From assembly GCF_003149455.1 (NCBI RefSeq), contig NZ_QFFK01000001.1, positions 811,935 through 875,934 on the forward strand: DNA of 64,000 bases. The letters are read 5' to 3'. The notes beneath the pieces were generated by a model, which was given only the letters and a program-made list of their open reading frames with translations, did not search any database and was not told the origin of the DNA. Positions 1-9,047 of this stretch are shown piece by piece. The stretch's first letter is position 1, and the number at the start of each line of letters is the position of its first letter. The position numbers were made by a program, and so were the translations under genes. This DNA comes from Chitinophaga deserti (lineage in GTDB: Bacteria; Bacteroidota; Bacteroidia; Chitinophagales; Chitinophagaceae).

Positions 1-1
1 T

Positions 2-637
2 CAGCTCGCCCCAACTGATGAAAACTCGAAAATTCTTCCTTCTTCATTTTATGGCATAACAAAGCAGGTTCAGGAACAAATGGTAATTATGGCAACCAGA
101 TTGAAAAATATCAGTAGTTATGCCTTGCGTTACCAGAATGTATTCGGGCCTGGCCAATCCCTGAAAAATCCATATACCGGCATTCTTTCAATATTTACAC
201 GCCTGGCGCTTCAACATCAGTCTATCAATATATTTGAAGACGGACTGGAAAGCAGGGACTTTGTTTTCATTGATGATGTCGCTAATGCCACAGTTGCTGC
301 CGTAACAAAGGGTGCAAACGGACAGCACATCGTAAATGTTGGCAGTGGCGTACCTACTTCCGTTATGGAAGTGGCCCAGGAAATCAAATCGTTTCTTTCC
401 AGTAATTCCGAAATCTTCATTTCCGGCGATTTCCGGGAAGGTGACATCAGGCATAACTATGCTGATCTCGGCAAACTTAAGGAAGTACTCGGTTACACTC
501 CTTCCTGGTCCTTCAAAGAAGGATTGCACGAATTTCTTAAGTGGGCCCTGGCACAGAATGATATTCCTGCAACAATGGCCGATTATCAGCAATCCTTACT
601 CGAACTTAAGGAACGTGGCTTGTTAAACAAAAATTAA
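2..637 (+). CDS. NAD-dependent sugar-nucleotide epimerase/dehydratase, 5' end cut by window edge
   Basis: The reading frame is open from the left edge, so the ATG at 80 is internal and the N-terminal Rossmann glycine motif lies outside the window. The visible part begins just before the extended-SDR catalytic motif YGITK (Tyr and Lys of YxxxK), then continues with LRYQNVFGPGQ and a DFVFIDDVA segment typical of dTDP-rhamnose/UDP-GlcNAc 4-epimerase-like proteins. It probably makes or epimerises a nucleotide sugar in the cytoplasm for the polysaccharide assembled by the genes that follow; the substrate cannot be told from sequence. A GT2 gene starts 15 bases downstream on the same strand, so co-transcription is likely. 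Confidence 0.85.
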   Translation, partial: QLAPTDENSKILPSSFYGITKQVQEQMVIMATRLKNISSYALRYQNVFGPGQSLKNPYTGILSIFTRLALQHQSINIFEDGLESRDFVFIDDVANATVAAVTKGANGQHIVNVGSGVPTSVMEVAQEIKSFLSSNSEIFISGDFREGDIRHNYADLGKLKEVLGYTPSWSFKEGLHEFLKWALAQNDIPATMADYQQSLLELKERGLLNKN

Positions 638-652
638 CCCTTCAGAAGAAAA

Positions 653-1615
653 ATGAACAATCCTTTAGTCAGTATCGTATTTACAAGCTATAATCACCAG
701 GAATACCTTCTCCAGGCTGTAGAAAGCATCCTTCAGCAATCTTATAAAGATTTCGAATTGATTATCGTCGATGATTGCTCGACTGACAACAGCCAGGATA
801 TACTTCGCCAATACGAACAACATCCTCAGGTCCAGCTTCATCTCCTGGAAAAAAACACAGGGAGTTATGTCAGAGCCAGCAATTACGGGGCCCGGTTTGC
901 CAAAGGCCAATACCTCCTTTTTGCCCAATGTGATGACTATAGTGACCCTACCCAGGTTTCAGAACTGGTGCGTGTGTTGGAAGAAAACCCCGGCGTAGGT
1001 GTTGCGTTTTCCAGAAGCCAGCTGGTAGACGGAGAGGGAAACATCCTTACTGACGATTTTCAGGGCAGGGAACATGCCTTCAGAGAAAAATGCGTCACAG
1101 ATACATTGATCCTAAAAAAGGAAATGCGCCGGTTTCTTTATTACGCCTGTGTAATCCCTAATCTAAGCGCAGCTATGATCCGCCGAGAACTTTATACCCC
1201 GCCATGTACCCTTTCAGAAAAATATATCATGGCCGCGGATTGGGCGATGTGGCTAAACCTATCTCAGAAAACCGATTTCTATTATATTGCCAAACCTCTG
1301 AACTATTTCAGACAGCATGGTACAACTATTCGCAGCCAGACCAAACTGAAAGTACAGGTAGAGGAGATTTTCGCACTGTTTTACGATTTTGCGAAAGAAA
1401 ACAACTTGTCTTTCCTGGAAAAATTCAAACTGCGAACTTTCGTTGGAAGTATCTGGTTCTGGTATTACCTCGATAGCCCCAAAGCCTGGAAAGAAAGCTT
1501 CTTCCCTCTGGTTAAATCGACTTTCAGGTTCGAAAAACTTAATGTTCCATTCCTTTGCGGCGGCGGAATGCTCTACGTAAGGGAATACTTTCGTAGAAAA
1601 CTACAGGCTAACTGA
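653..1615 (+). CDS. Family 2 glycosyltransferase
   Basis: This 320-aa protein opens with the GT-A nucleotide-binding strand VSIVFTSYNHQEYL and has IIVDDCSTD near residues 38-46 and an acidic metal-binding segment FAQCDDYSD near residue 93, all hallmarks of GT2 enzymes. The C-terminal half (VIPNLSAAMIRRELY, then ADWAMWLNLSQ) matches the usual acceptor-side region of inverting polysaccharide glycosyltransferases. It should transfer one sugar from an NDP-sugar to a lipid-linked repeat unit on the inner face of the membrane. Sugar and linkage are unknown. The ATG lies 15 bases after the preceding stop codon. Confidence 0.9.
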   Translation: MNNPLVSIVFTSYNHQEYLLQAVESILQQSYKDFELIIVDDCSTDNSQDILRQYEQHPQVQLHLLEKNTGSYVRASNYGARFAKGQYLLFAQCDDYSDPTQVSELVRVLEENPGVGVAFSRSQLVDGEGNILTDDFQGREHAFREKCVTDTLILKKEMRRFLYYACVIPNLSAAMIRRELYTPPCTLSEKYIMAADWAMWLNLSQKTDFYYIAKPLNYFRQHGTTIRSQTKLKVQVEEIFALFYDFAKENNLSFLEKFKLRTFVGSIWFWYYLDSPKAWKESFFPLVKSTFRFEKLNVPFLCGGGMLYVREYFRRKLQAN

Positions 1616-1632
1616 CTAAGGATAAATCCAAC

Positions 1633-2544
1633 GTGCACACAAAACCAAATAGCAACACTATCGCATCGGTAAAGTTTACCGTTATTATACCGACCTATAA
1701 CCGGGCCGATAAACTTAAGAATTGCCTCAAGTCTCTGGAAAACCAAACCTTTAAGGACTTTGAAGTAGTTGTGGCAGACGACGGGTCAACCGATCATACC
1801 AAAGCTATTACTGAATCTTTCATGAATAGCAGGCTGAATCTCCGATACATATATAACAACAATTGGGGAGGTCCGGCATTCCCCAGGAACAAGGGCATAG
1901 AAGCCGCAACAGGTGAATGGCTTTGCTTTCTTGATGCCGATGACTGGTGGTATCCCGCCAAGCTGGCCGTAGTTGCTGCGCATTGTAATGACACAACAGA
2001 TTTTGTTTACCATGATTTCGACATATATGTAAATGGCAAAAAAAATGGTAAGCAACATACGGGGCGCACATTGAAAACTCCTGTGTTTGAAGATTTATTT
2101 ATCAACGATAACTGTATAGTAAATTCAGGTGCCTGTGTCAGAACCTCGCTGATCCGGCAATGTGGTGGGTTTAGCGAAGACAGAGAAATGATTGCCGTCG
2201 AAGATTATGATTTGTGGTTACGCTGTGCTAAACAGACTAATCGTTTCAAATACGTGTCACAAATATTAGGCGGCTATGATGAATCAGGTGTGGATAATAT
2301 TACCGCGCAGGATAACCGGCAGATAAAAAGAATTGATAGAATATTTGCCGCCCATGTAACCTCTCTTAAATCAGCAGATCTTATACAGCAAGCAACTTAC
2401 AACTGGAGCTACAAAAAAGCATTGATCTACCTTAAGATGCAGGACTTAAAAACGGCACGGGCATTGTTAAAACAAAGCGCATGCTCTCGAAATGGCCGGA
2501 TCAGGTTGAAATCCGCCATGCAATATCTGAGAACATTCATATAG
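1633..2544 (+). CDS. Family 2 glycosyltransferase, GTG start
   Basis: This 303-aa GT2 protein has the N-terminal strand FTVIIPTYNRADKL, VVADDGSTD, the metal-binding FLDADDWW and the acceptor/base segment VEDYDLWLR, so the full GT-A catalytic core is present. The start is taken as GTG at 1633: no ATG precedes the conserved first strand, and AAGGA lies 10-14 bases upstream. The next gene begins 4 bases after its stop. It is one of four GT2 enzymes here, probably adding successive sugars of one repeat unit. Donor specificity cannot be read from the sequence. Confidence 0.88.
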   Translation: MHTKPNSNTIASVKFTVIIPTYNRADKLKNCLKSLENQTFKDFEVVVADDGSTDHTKAITESFMNSRLNLRYIYNNNWGGPAFPRNKGIEAATGEWLCFLDADDWWYPAKLAVVAAHCNDTTDFVYHDFDIYVNGKKNGKQHTGRTLKTPVFEDLFINDNCIVNSGACVRTSLIRQCGGFSEDREMIAVEDYDLWLRCAKQTNRFKYVSQILGGYDESGVDNITAQDNRQIKRIDRIFAAHVTSLKSADLIQQATYNWSYKKALIYLKMQDLKTARALLKQSACSRNGRIRLKSAMQYLRTFI

Positions 2545-2548
2545 TATA

Positions 2549-3736
2549 ATGAAAAAAGCCTATATATCAATATTGATCTTTTTCCTGGTTGCGCATTTCG
2601 TGATTCCAGGCTTGTACTATCTCTACGATGGCTTCTTTTCAATTTACGAAGCCGGGTTCAATGATTACGAGGCAATTAAAAAAACTTACCTCCTCAACGG
2701 AATATCACTTCTGGCAACTTCACTTATCGTCTGGATGTTGCCTTCAAAAGTGAAACAAATCAAGCCCAATATCAAAAACCTAACACCTTTTTTTTACTTT
2801 TCAATCGGGCTCGGAATAGTTTCCTATGTAACCAGAGGCGGCTATGAAGGCGCAATTTCCGGAAGTACGGCAGGCTCTCTCCTTAATTACATAATGATTT
2901 TTATTAACCCGATTGTAATCTTAAAAGTATTGCTGTTCTTTCAGGAAAAAAAGTATAATGTTGGCTTGTTATTTCTGGTGACAATCGCTTATATCACATT
3001 TACCGGAAGCCGCAGTGCCATCATAAGCCTGTTTCTTGTAATCCTCATTTTCCCCGCATTCTCTAACTACGAGCATTACAAAAAACAGATTTGGCGCTAT
3101 ATGGCAATTTTTATGGTGGCAGCTCCATTCTTATTTGTATTGGCCAGCCAGGTCAGAGGAATGGAAATTAGTCTCCTTGGCGACGATCTGATCATTAAAG
3201 CCATTTTCGGGCGTCTATCAATGGTTGAGTTATCCGCAATTCCTATACATTATAAAGATTCAGGCGATTTTAACATGGATATGTTCTTCGACAAATATGG
3301 CATCTGGCACCAGATTAAGCTAATGATCGACAGCATATTCCCAGGGAATATATTTACACCTGATGTAATGCCGAATCAATATTACAGGGCAATTTTCCTG
3401 GGATATAGTGAAGAATTTGTACAGGAAATATATATGTCTATCAACACTACCCTTCCTGTATACTTTTATATGTATACAGGTATGACCGGTGCCATTATTC
3501 TAACAGTGGGCGTGTTAACTGCTTATTTCCTGGTCTGGAGAAAATATGCGAACAATATTCTGATTTCTGTCTCTCTGATAACACAACTTTATACACTCCT
3601 CTATTGTTTCGATTTCGTTATGTGGTTTTCTCAGGTTTTAACAACCATTCTGAGTCTGCTATCCATTTATCTGTATACTTTTTCCCGTAAAAAACTGGCA
3701 AATTATCTTAAAAAAAATGAAAGTGCGGTCGTTTAG
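2549..3736 (+). CDS. Polytopic membrane protein, probable O-antigen/repeat-unit polymerase (Wzy-like)
   Basis: This 395-aa protein consists of about ten hydrophobic segments, beginning with ISILIFFLVAHFVIPGLYYL. The TGSRSA motif near residue 155 resembles the short Arg-containing segment seen in oligosaccharide polymerases (EpsG/Wzy-like). A larger soluble loop lies around residues 215-300. The inferred role is joining of lipid-linked repeat units at the periplasmic face. The call rests on topology and position between glycosyltransferases; such polymerases are poorly conserved, so a ligase or other polysaccharide membrane protein is possible. It overlaps the next gene by 20 bases, implying translational coupling. 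Confidence 0.7.
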   Translation: MKKAYISILIFFLVAHFVIPGLYYLYDGFFSIYEAGFNDYEAIKKTYLLNGISLLATSLIVWMLPSKVKQIKPNIKNLTPFFYFSIGLGIVSYVTRGGYEGAISGSTAGSLLNYIMIFINPIVILKVLLFFQEKKYNVGLLFLVTIAYITFTGSRSAIISLFLVILIFPAFSNYEHYKKQIWRYMAIFMVAAPFLFVLASQVRGMEISLLGDDLIIKAIFGRLSMVELSAIPIHYKDSGDFNMDMFFDKYGIWHQIKLMIDSIFPGNIFTPDVMPNQYYRAIFLGYSEEFVQEIYMSINTTLPVYFYMYTGMTGAIILTVGVLTAYFLVWRKYANNILISVSLITQLYTLLYCFDFVMWFSQVLTTILSLLSIYLYTFSRKKLANYLKKNESAVV

Positions 3737-4568
3737 TATCATCATACCCACCTACGGCAGAAGCCAGGAATTGTTTGCATTTATCGAAAGCGCGACCAGG
3801 CAGAAGTACAACCTCTCTCTACTGGAGTTGATCATTGTAGACCAAAACGATAAGATTGACCTGACTCCGGGAATCCAGGAATTTGAAGGAAAAATATCTA
3901 TCAAGCACATAAAAACAACCCGTAAAGGTATTGCTCATGCAAAAAACCTGGGCCTTGATCAGGCAACTCATGAAATTGTAAGTTTCGCCGACGACGATTG
4001 TACTTATTATGAAGATACTATAGCTAAAGCAAATGATTGCCTGAACAGATATCCTGATTCCCAAATTCTATACGGCAAGTTGTATGATCGTAAAAATAAC
4101 AAGAACGTACTCAGGGAATGGAAAAGCAAGATGGTCAGAATCAATATCTGGAACTACCATTTAAATTACAGCGCAATCACCTGCTTCACTCCTATTCGTG
4201 ATATCCGCTTTGATGAGAGGTTTGGCGTGGGAACTGAATACGGAATGGGAGAAGAATTAGATTGGTTGTTGCAGTCAATTGAAAAAAAGTATGTAATCCA
4301 TTTTACACCTGAAATTGAAATCTGGCATCCTGAACTTCACGTAGGCGTCATGCCATTATCCAAAGTAAAAAGCTATGCCAGAGGGTATGGCGCAATATGT
4401 AAAAAGCACATCAGCCTTGCAATGATCTGGAATCTTTCCGCTTCCAGTGCATATCAACTTGCCTGTTCTTTTATGCTTACGGCCATGCTGCGGAAAGAAG
4501 CTGCTCATAAACGTTATTGGGCATTTAGGAGCAGGCTGGAAGGATTCTTTAAATTCAAAACCAGCTAA
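3717..4568 (+). CDS. Family 2 glycosyltransferase
   Basis: This 283-aa protein begins inside the end of the polymerase gene. It has the GT2 strand FSIIIPTYGRSQEL, LIIVDQND (a variant of the usual VDDxS), the metal-binding SFADDDCTYY near residue 93 and GMGEELDWLLQ near residue 178, where the catalytic acidic pair is expected. A C-terminal hydrophobic stretch around residues 230-255 may associate with the membrane. It is presumed to act in repeat-unit assembly with its neighbours. The 20-base overlap with the preceding frame is typical of coupled genes in such loci. Confidence 0.87.
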   Translation: MKVRSFSIIIPTYGRSQELFAFIESATRQKYNLSLLELIIVDQNDKIDLTPGIQEFEGKISIKHIKTTRKGIAHAKNLGLDQATHEIVSFADDDCTYYEDTIAKANDCLNRYPDSQILYGKLYDRKNNKNVLREWKSKMVRINIWNYHLNYSAITCFTPIRDIRFDERFGVGTEYGMGEELDWLLQSIEKKYVIHFTPEIEIWHPELHVGVMPLSKVKSYARGYGAICKKHISLAMIWNLSASSAYQLACSFMLTAMLRKEAAHKRYWAFRSRLEGFFKFKTS

Positions 4569-4569
4569 T

Positions 4570-5883
4570 ATGAAGCGCATACACGGGTTAATATTTACTT
4601 TGCTGTTCACCCTGACGGCGACTATATCAGTGGCGCAATACAAACAGCGCACATTTATCATTGGTTCGTTTGCTGATCCAAACCTTTCCAAACCGGAAAA
4701 CTGGGAAAAAGATATGGCCACTTTCGGCCGTGCGAAAGCAGCCTATTTCAACCTGCTTACAGGCCCTCAATTCTATACCGGTGCAAGAGACTTCAGTATG
4801 CTTGACAGGCTAATAAAAATCGCAGATGCCGTGGATATGCAACTGCTCGCGATCGACAGCCGGCTTGGAATTACCAGGGATACTTTCGCTCAGCGCCATG
4901 CTGATATGATTATCAGTCACTTTAAATCCAAAAAAAGTAAATCACTAATTGGTTATAACTTCGGTGGAGAATTTCCACATGAAGAAACTCCACGCGTCAC
5001 TAAATGGGTAGGATATTTCAAATCCAAGGACCCTGGCAAACTTGCATATACTTATTTACTTCCAAGGTATGGGTTTCAAAGTAACAAGGCCTATGAAACT
5101 TACCTGGATGGTTATCTTAAAAACTCCAACACCAGGCATATTCCTGATGTAGTTGCTTATGATCACTATCCTTTCAATGGCCCGAATAATAAAATGCGCG
5201 GAGATTACTTTTATAATCTCGACATCATCGCAAGGAAAGCTGGTAGCCGGCCTTTCTGGATTTATATTCTCACAACCAAACATCTTGTATATCCTGAACC
5301 TGACCGCTACCAGTTATATTACACAACCTCCAGTCCTTTGGCTTACGGGGCAAAAGGCCTGCTATATTTTACTTATGAAACACTTCCATATAAAGAGTAC
5401 AGTACAGGATTGATTGATAAATCCGGGAAACCTACCTTTAAATTCGATATCGTAAAAAATATTAATCACTACATCCATGATATTGTAGGGCCTGTAATTA
5501 TGTCAAGCAAACGCCTGGCCACCTATCATACTTCAACATCATCAGAATACGAACAGTTTCCTTCCCAGGCATTGCCGCGCAACAACAAATTCCTCCTGTC
5601 TGCTAATAATGACGACCTTCTCATCGGCGTTTTTCAACATGCAACTAAGAAAACGAATTATTATTTATATGTTGTTAATAAGTCTCCCCGCCCTGCAACT
5701 CAGGTGCAACTTAGAATCGGGAAAAAACTAGGTAGCAAGTATCGGATTTCACCTCATATAACGGGATATTCCGGAGAAATAAAATCAACAATACTAGCCT
5801 CGAATCCAGCTGGACAAACTATTAACGTAGTACAATTCGACCTTGAACCTGGGGAAGGAAGGCTAATTTCGATTACCAACTAA
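4570..5883 (+). CDS. Secreted glycoside-hydrolase-like protein of the polysaccharide locus
   Basis: The ATG at 4570 is chosen over an in-frame upstream start at 4447 because it directly begins a signal peptide (KRIHGLIFTLLFTLTATIS, cleavage near VAQ) and does not overlap the preceding gene. The mature protein of about 415 residues reads like a TIM-barrel glycosidase. GYNFGGEFP near residues 128-136 (candidate acid/base Glu134), VAYDHYPF, and YFTYETLP give acidic residues at plausible barrel-strand ends, followed by a beta-rich C-terminal domain (about 330-437). It may trim or release the polysaccharide, or break down a related one. No exact GH family is assigned. Confidence 0.6.
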   Translation: MKRIHGLIFTLLFTLTATISVAQYKQRTFIIGSFADPNLSKPENWEKDMATFGRAKAAYFNLLTGPQFYTGARDFSMLDRLIKIADAVDMQLLAIDSRLGITRDTFAQRHADMIISHFKSKKSKSLIGYNFGGEFPHEETPRVTKWVGYFKSKDPGKLAYTYLLPRYGFQSNKAYETYLDGYLKNSNTRHIPDVVAYDHYPFNGPNNKMRGDYFYNLDIIARKAGSRPFWIYILTTKHLVYPEPDRYQLYYTTSSPLAYGAKGLLYFTYETLPYKEYSTGLIDKSGKPTFKFDIVKNINHYIHDIVGPVIMSSKRLATYHTSTSSEYEQFPSQALPRNNKFLLSANNDDLLIGVFQHATKKTNYYLYVVNKSPRPATQVQLRIGKKLGSKYRISPHITGYSGEIKSTILASNPAGQTINVVQFDLEPGEGRLISITN

Positions 5884-5953
5884 ATGCTTGTTTCCTATTT
5901 TTTTTAACTTGCATCCGTTTTTGTACCCAAAATTTGTGCAGGAATTACACAAA

Positions 5954-6925
5954 ATGCAAAATATACTGATTATCGGCGGCTCCGGCTTCATTGGCACTAA
6001 CCTGGTAGATTTTTACCTTCACCAGGAAGGATACAATATTCTGAACCTGGATTCAGCACCTCCACGGAATCCCGCACATGCTGCAATCTGGCAAAAAGCT
6101 GACTTGATGGACAAGGCAGGGATTAAAGCAGCCATAACCGGCTTTGACCCGGATTTTGTATTTCATATGGCCGCCCGCACTGATCTGGACGAACGCAAAT
6201 CTATCTCAGGATATGCTGCAAATATAGACGGGGTTAGTCACCTGATTTCAGCTTTGCGGCAATGCACCCGACTGAAACGGGTAATTTTTACTTCAAGCAT
6301 GCTGGTCTGCTCTGTTGGATATATACCAAAGAATGATCAGGATTATTGCCCCCCTAATCTTTACGGGGAAAGCAAAGTTCAAACTGAAAAAATCATCAGG
6401 GCGGCCGGAGAGCTCCCTTTTACGTGGTGCATTATCCGTCCAACTTCGATATGGGGCCCATGGTTTGGTACACCATACAGAGACTTCTTCGATATCGTAA
6501 TGCAGAAAAAATATGTGAAGATTGGCGGAAAGGTTGCTGTTAAAACTTTTGGCTTTGTAGGAAATGCTGTATATCAGATCAGAAGTCTTCTGCATGCAGA
6601 TTCTGAGCTTGTACACACCAAAACTTTCTACATCGGAGATCATCCGCCACTCAATATCAACGAATGGGCTGATGAAATCGCACATCAACTGCATATTCCT
6701 TTGAAACAATTCCCACTTGCTATTTTTAAAACCGCCGCAATTGCGGGGGATTTACTTACAAAATTGGGAATTCCATTTCCCATTACCAGTTTCAGATTGA
6801 AGAATATGCAAACCGACAATATAATTCCCCAGCTGAAAGATACTTATCAAATTGCGCCTGCGCCACCCTATTCAATGCAGGAAGGCATAAGCATTACATT
6901 AAGCTGGTTAAAAAAGCATCAATAA
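5954..6925 (+). CDS. NAD-dependent epimerase/dehydratase (extended SDR)
   Basis: A TTG upstream at 5888 is possible, but ATG 5954 puts the Rossmann motif GGSGFIG at residues 8-14, as in the family, so it is preferred (323 aa). Downstream are FHMAARTDLDE, the catalytic-serine region FTSSMLVCS, and YGESK carrying the catalytic Tyr and Lys. CIIRPTSIWGPWF is the substrate-side segment. It is predicted to be a cytoplasmic NDP-sugar epimerase, dehydratase or reductase supplying a donor for the locus. The exact product is unknown. It follows the glycosidase-like gene by 70 bases and precedes the CapD-like gene by 29. Confidence 0.85.
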   Translation: MQNILIIGGSGFIGTNLVDFYLHQEGYNILNLDSAPPRNPAHAAIWQKADLMDKAGIKAAITGFDPDFVFHMAARTDLDERKSISGYAANIDGVSHLISALRQCTRLKRVIFTSSMLVCSVGYIPKNDQDYCPPNLYGESKVQTEKIIRAAGELPFTWCIIRPTSIWGPWFGTPYRDFFDIVMQKKYVKIGGKVAVKTFGFVGNAVYQIRSLLHADSELVHTKTFYIGDHPPLNINEWADEIAHQLHIPLKQFPLAIFKTAAIAGDLLTKLGIPFPITSFRLKNMQTDNIIPQLKDTYQIAPAPPYSMQEGISITLSWLKKHQ

Positions 6926-6954
6926 TTTGACTCAAACGCTATAATATATTAACA

Positions 6955-8172
6955 ATGAATCCATTACTGAACATAAACTCATTCATTGCCGAAAAAGTAA
7001 CGAACAGGAAGGACAGCTTGTTACGACCTGACCTAACTCTGTATCATGATCAACTCACAGCTGCTGTTCAAGGCAAATCGGTGTTGGTGATTGGGGGAGC
7101 AGGCACCATAGGCTCATCTTATATCAAAGCCATCCTCCGTTATAAACCAGGTAAGCTTGTAGTTGTAGATATAAACGAAAATGGATTAACCGAACTGGTA
7201 CGTGATTGCCGCAGTCATAGTGAACTGGAATTGCCTGAAGATTTTAAATCTTATCCTATTAATATGGATGACAAGGTTTTCCGGAAAATTTTCATTCATG
7301 AAGGCCCCTTCCATATCGTTGCAAACTTCGCCGCGCATAAACATGTCAGAAGTGAAAAAGATATCTATTCTATAGAAGCAATGCTTGATAACAACGTATT
7401 CAAGGCGAAAAAGCTTCTGGATCTTCTGCTGGAGTTTCCTCCCGAACATTTCTTTTGCGTTTCAACAGATAAAGCTGCCAATCCTGTTAACATGATGGGC
7501 GCATCAAAAAAGTTGATGGAAGAGGTTATTTTGGCGTACTCTGATAGATTCAAGATAACCACCGCACGTTTTGCTAACGTAGCCTTCTCCAATGGCAGCT
7601 TGCTTGCTGGTTTCATTGAAAGGATTATGAAAAAGCAGCCATTGGTTTCTCCTTCAGATGTAGACCGGTATTTCGTTTCTCCTGCTGAATCCGGAGAAAT
7701 TTGCTTACTGGCATGCCTGATGGCTGAAAGTGGAGATGTGGTTTTTCCCAAACTCAGCCATGAAAAGGATTTAACCAGTCTGGCCCGTATCTCGCAGGAC
7801 TTTATCCGCTTTATAGGATATGACGTTCAGATATGTCATAACGAATCAGATGCAAAACAAGCCGCAGCAAATCTGAATGAAGATACTGTTGCCTATCCGC
7901 TCTATCTTTTTAATAGTGGTACCAGCGGAGAAAAGTTATATGAAGAATTTTATACTGAACAGGAAATACTCGATAACAAAAAGTTCAGATCGCTAGGAGT
8001 AATTAAAAATGCAGCACGCAGGGATATCGGTGAATTGAATACCATCATAGAAGACCTGAAACTGTTGTTCGACAAAAATATCAGCAAAAAAGATATCGTA
8101 AAAAGGATGAACGAACTCCTTCCTACATTCAACCATATTGAGAAAGGCAAGAACCTGGATCAGCATATGTAA
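6955..8172 (+). CDS. CapD/FlaA1-type nucleotide-sugar dehydratase or epimerase
   Basis: This 405-aa protein carries the cofactor motif GGAGTIG at residues 47-53, then FAAHKHVRSE and STDKAANPVNMMGASKK. In that last motif Met replaces the usual catalytic Tyr ahead of Lys, as is characteristic of the CapD/FlaA1/PseB family (UDP-GlcNAc 4,6-dehydratase and 5-epimerases). ARFANVAFSNGS and RYFVSPAESGE follow, also typical. It lacks the N-terminal membrane helices of long WbpM/CapD forms, so it should be a soluble cytoplasmic enzyme making a deoxy-sugar precursor. The C-terminal extension (about 330-405) is longer than in PseB. GT2 follows after 6 bases. Confidence 0.85.
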   Translation: MNPLLNINSFIAEKVTNRKDSLLRPDLTLYHDQLTAAVQGKSVLVIGGAGTIGSSYIKAILRYKPGKLVVVDINENGLTELVRDCRSHSELELPEDFKSYPINMDDKVFRKIFIHEGPFHIVANFAAHKHVRSEKDIYSIEAMLDNNVFKAKKLLDLLLEFPPEHFFCVSTDKAANPVNMMGASKKLMEEVILAYSDRFKITTARFANVAFSNGSLLAGFIERIMKKQPLVSPSDVDRYFVSPAESGEICLLACLMAESGDVVFPKLSHEKDLTSLARISQDFIRFIGYDVQICHNESDAKQAAANLNEDTVAYPLYLFNSGTSGEKLYEEFYTEQEILDNKKFRSLGVIKNAARRDIGELNTIIEDLKLLFDKNISKKDIVKRMNELLPTFNHIEKGKNLDQHM

Positions 8173-8178
8173 CAGCCC

Positions 8179-8931
8179 ATGAAGATATCAGTCATTACTG
8201 CATGCTACAATTCTGCGTCCACGATTGAAGAGGCGATGGGTAGCATGAGACGCCAGCTAAAAAGCTCCGACCTCGAGATTGAATATATAATCGTAGACGG
8301 TCAATCCAAAGACAATACCCTGGAAGTGGTGGAAAGATACAGGGATATTGTAACTCATATTGTTTGCGAAAAAGATACTGGCATATACGATGCACTTAAT
8401 AAAGGAATCAGAGCCGCCACCGGAGATGTTATAGGTTTCCTTCATTCAGACGATTCATTTGCCTGCGAAGATGCATTACAAATTATCGCTTCAACTTTTC
8501 GGGAATCAGGTTGCGACGCGGTGTATGGCAATGGCGTGTATGTGAGTAAGGAAACGGGAAAAGTTATCCGGAAGTGGGAAAGCGGAGAATTCAGGCAGCA
8601 ACGCCTCAATAAAGGCTGGATGCCCATGCACCCTACATTCTATGTTAAACGTGATGTCTATCTTAGGTATGGACTCTTCAACGATACTTACCGCATTGCA
8701 GCTGACTATGATATCGTATTGCGGTTTCTCAAACAACACGCGATCCGGGCAAAATACATTAATAAGGATATTATTTCGATGAAAGTTGGAGGGGCAAGCA
8801 GCTCTGTTAAAAACTACATCAAAAAATGGAAAGAGGATTTTACCATTATGAAATCTCATGGTCTGAATCCTTATTTCGCTTTGATTTACAAGAATTTATC
8901 AAAAATCGGTCAATTCTTCCACAGCCAGTGA
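8179..8931 (+). CDS. Family 2 glycosyltransferase
   Basis: This 250-aa compact GT2 enzyme has ISVITACYNSASTIEEA at the N-terminus, IIVDGQSKDNT, DTGIYDALNKGI, the metal-binding FLHSDDSFA and the acceptor-side RIAADYDIVLRF. The VDGxSxD plus DxGIYDAxNKGI pattern is the WcaA/PGL-type GT2 subgroup, which often adds the second or a later sugar of a capsule or exopolysaccharide unit. It is the last glycosyltransferase of this locus and starts 6 bases after the CapD-like gene, so it is almost certainly in the same transcript. Confidence 0.9.
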   Translation: MKISVITACYNSASTIEEAMGSMRRQLKSSDLEIEYIIVDGQSKDNTLEVVERYRDIVTHIVCEKDTGIYDALNKGIRAATGDVIGFLHSDDSFACEDALQIIASTFRESGCDAVYGNGVYVSKETGKVIRKWESGEFRQQRLNKGWMPMHPTFYVKRDVYLRYGLFNDTYRIAADYDIVLRFLKQHAIRAKYINKDIISMKVGGASSSVKNYIKKWKEDFTIMKSHGLNPYFALIYKNLSKIGQFFHSQ

Positions 8932-9047
8932 TCAAGGGATGACAATCAAATTCAAAAGCGTAATGCATTTCGTATTTATGCTATATCATATATTTTCTGC
9001 CCGCAAAGGGCATGATTTTTGACCATTCGAGAACCAAACTACTGGAA

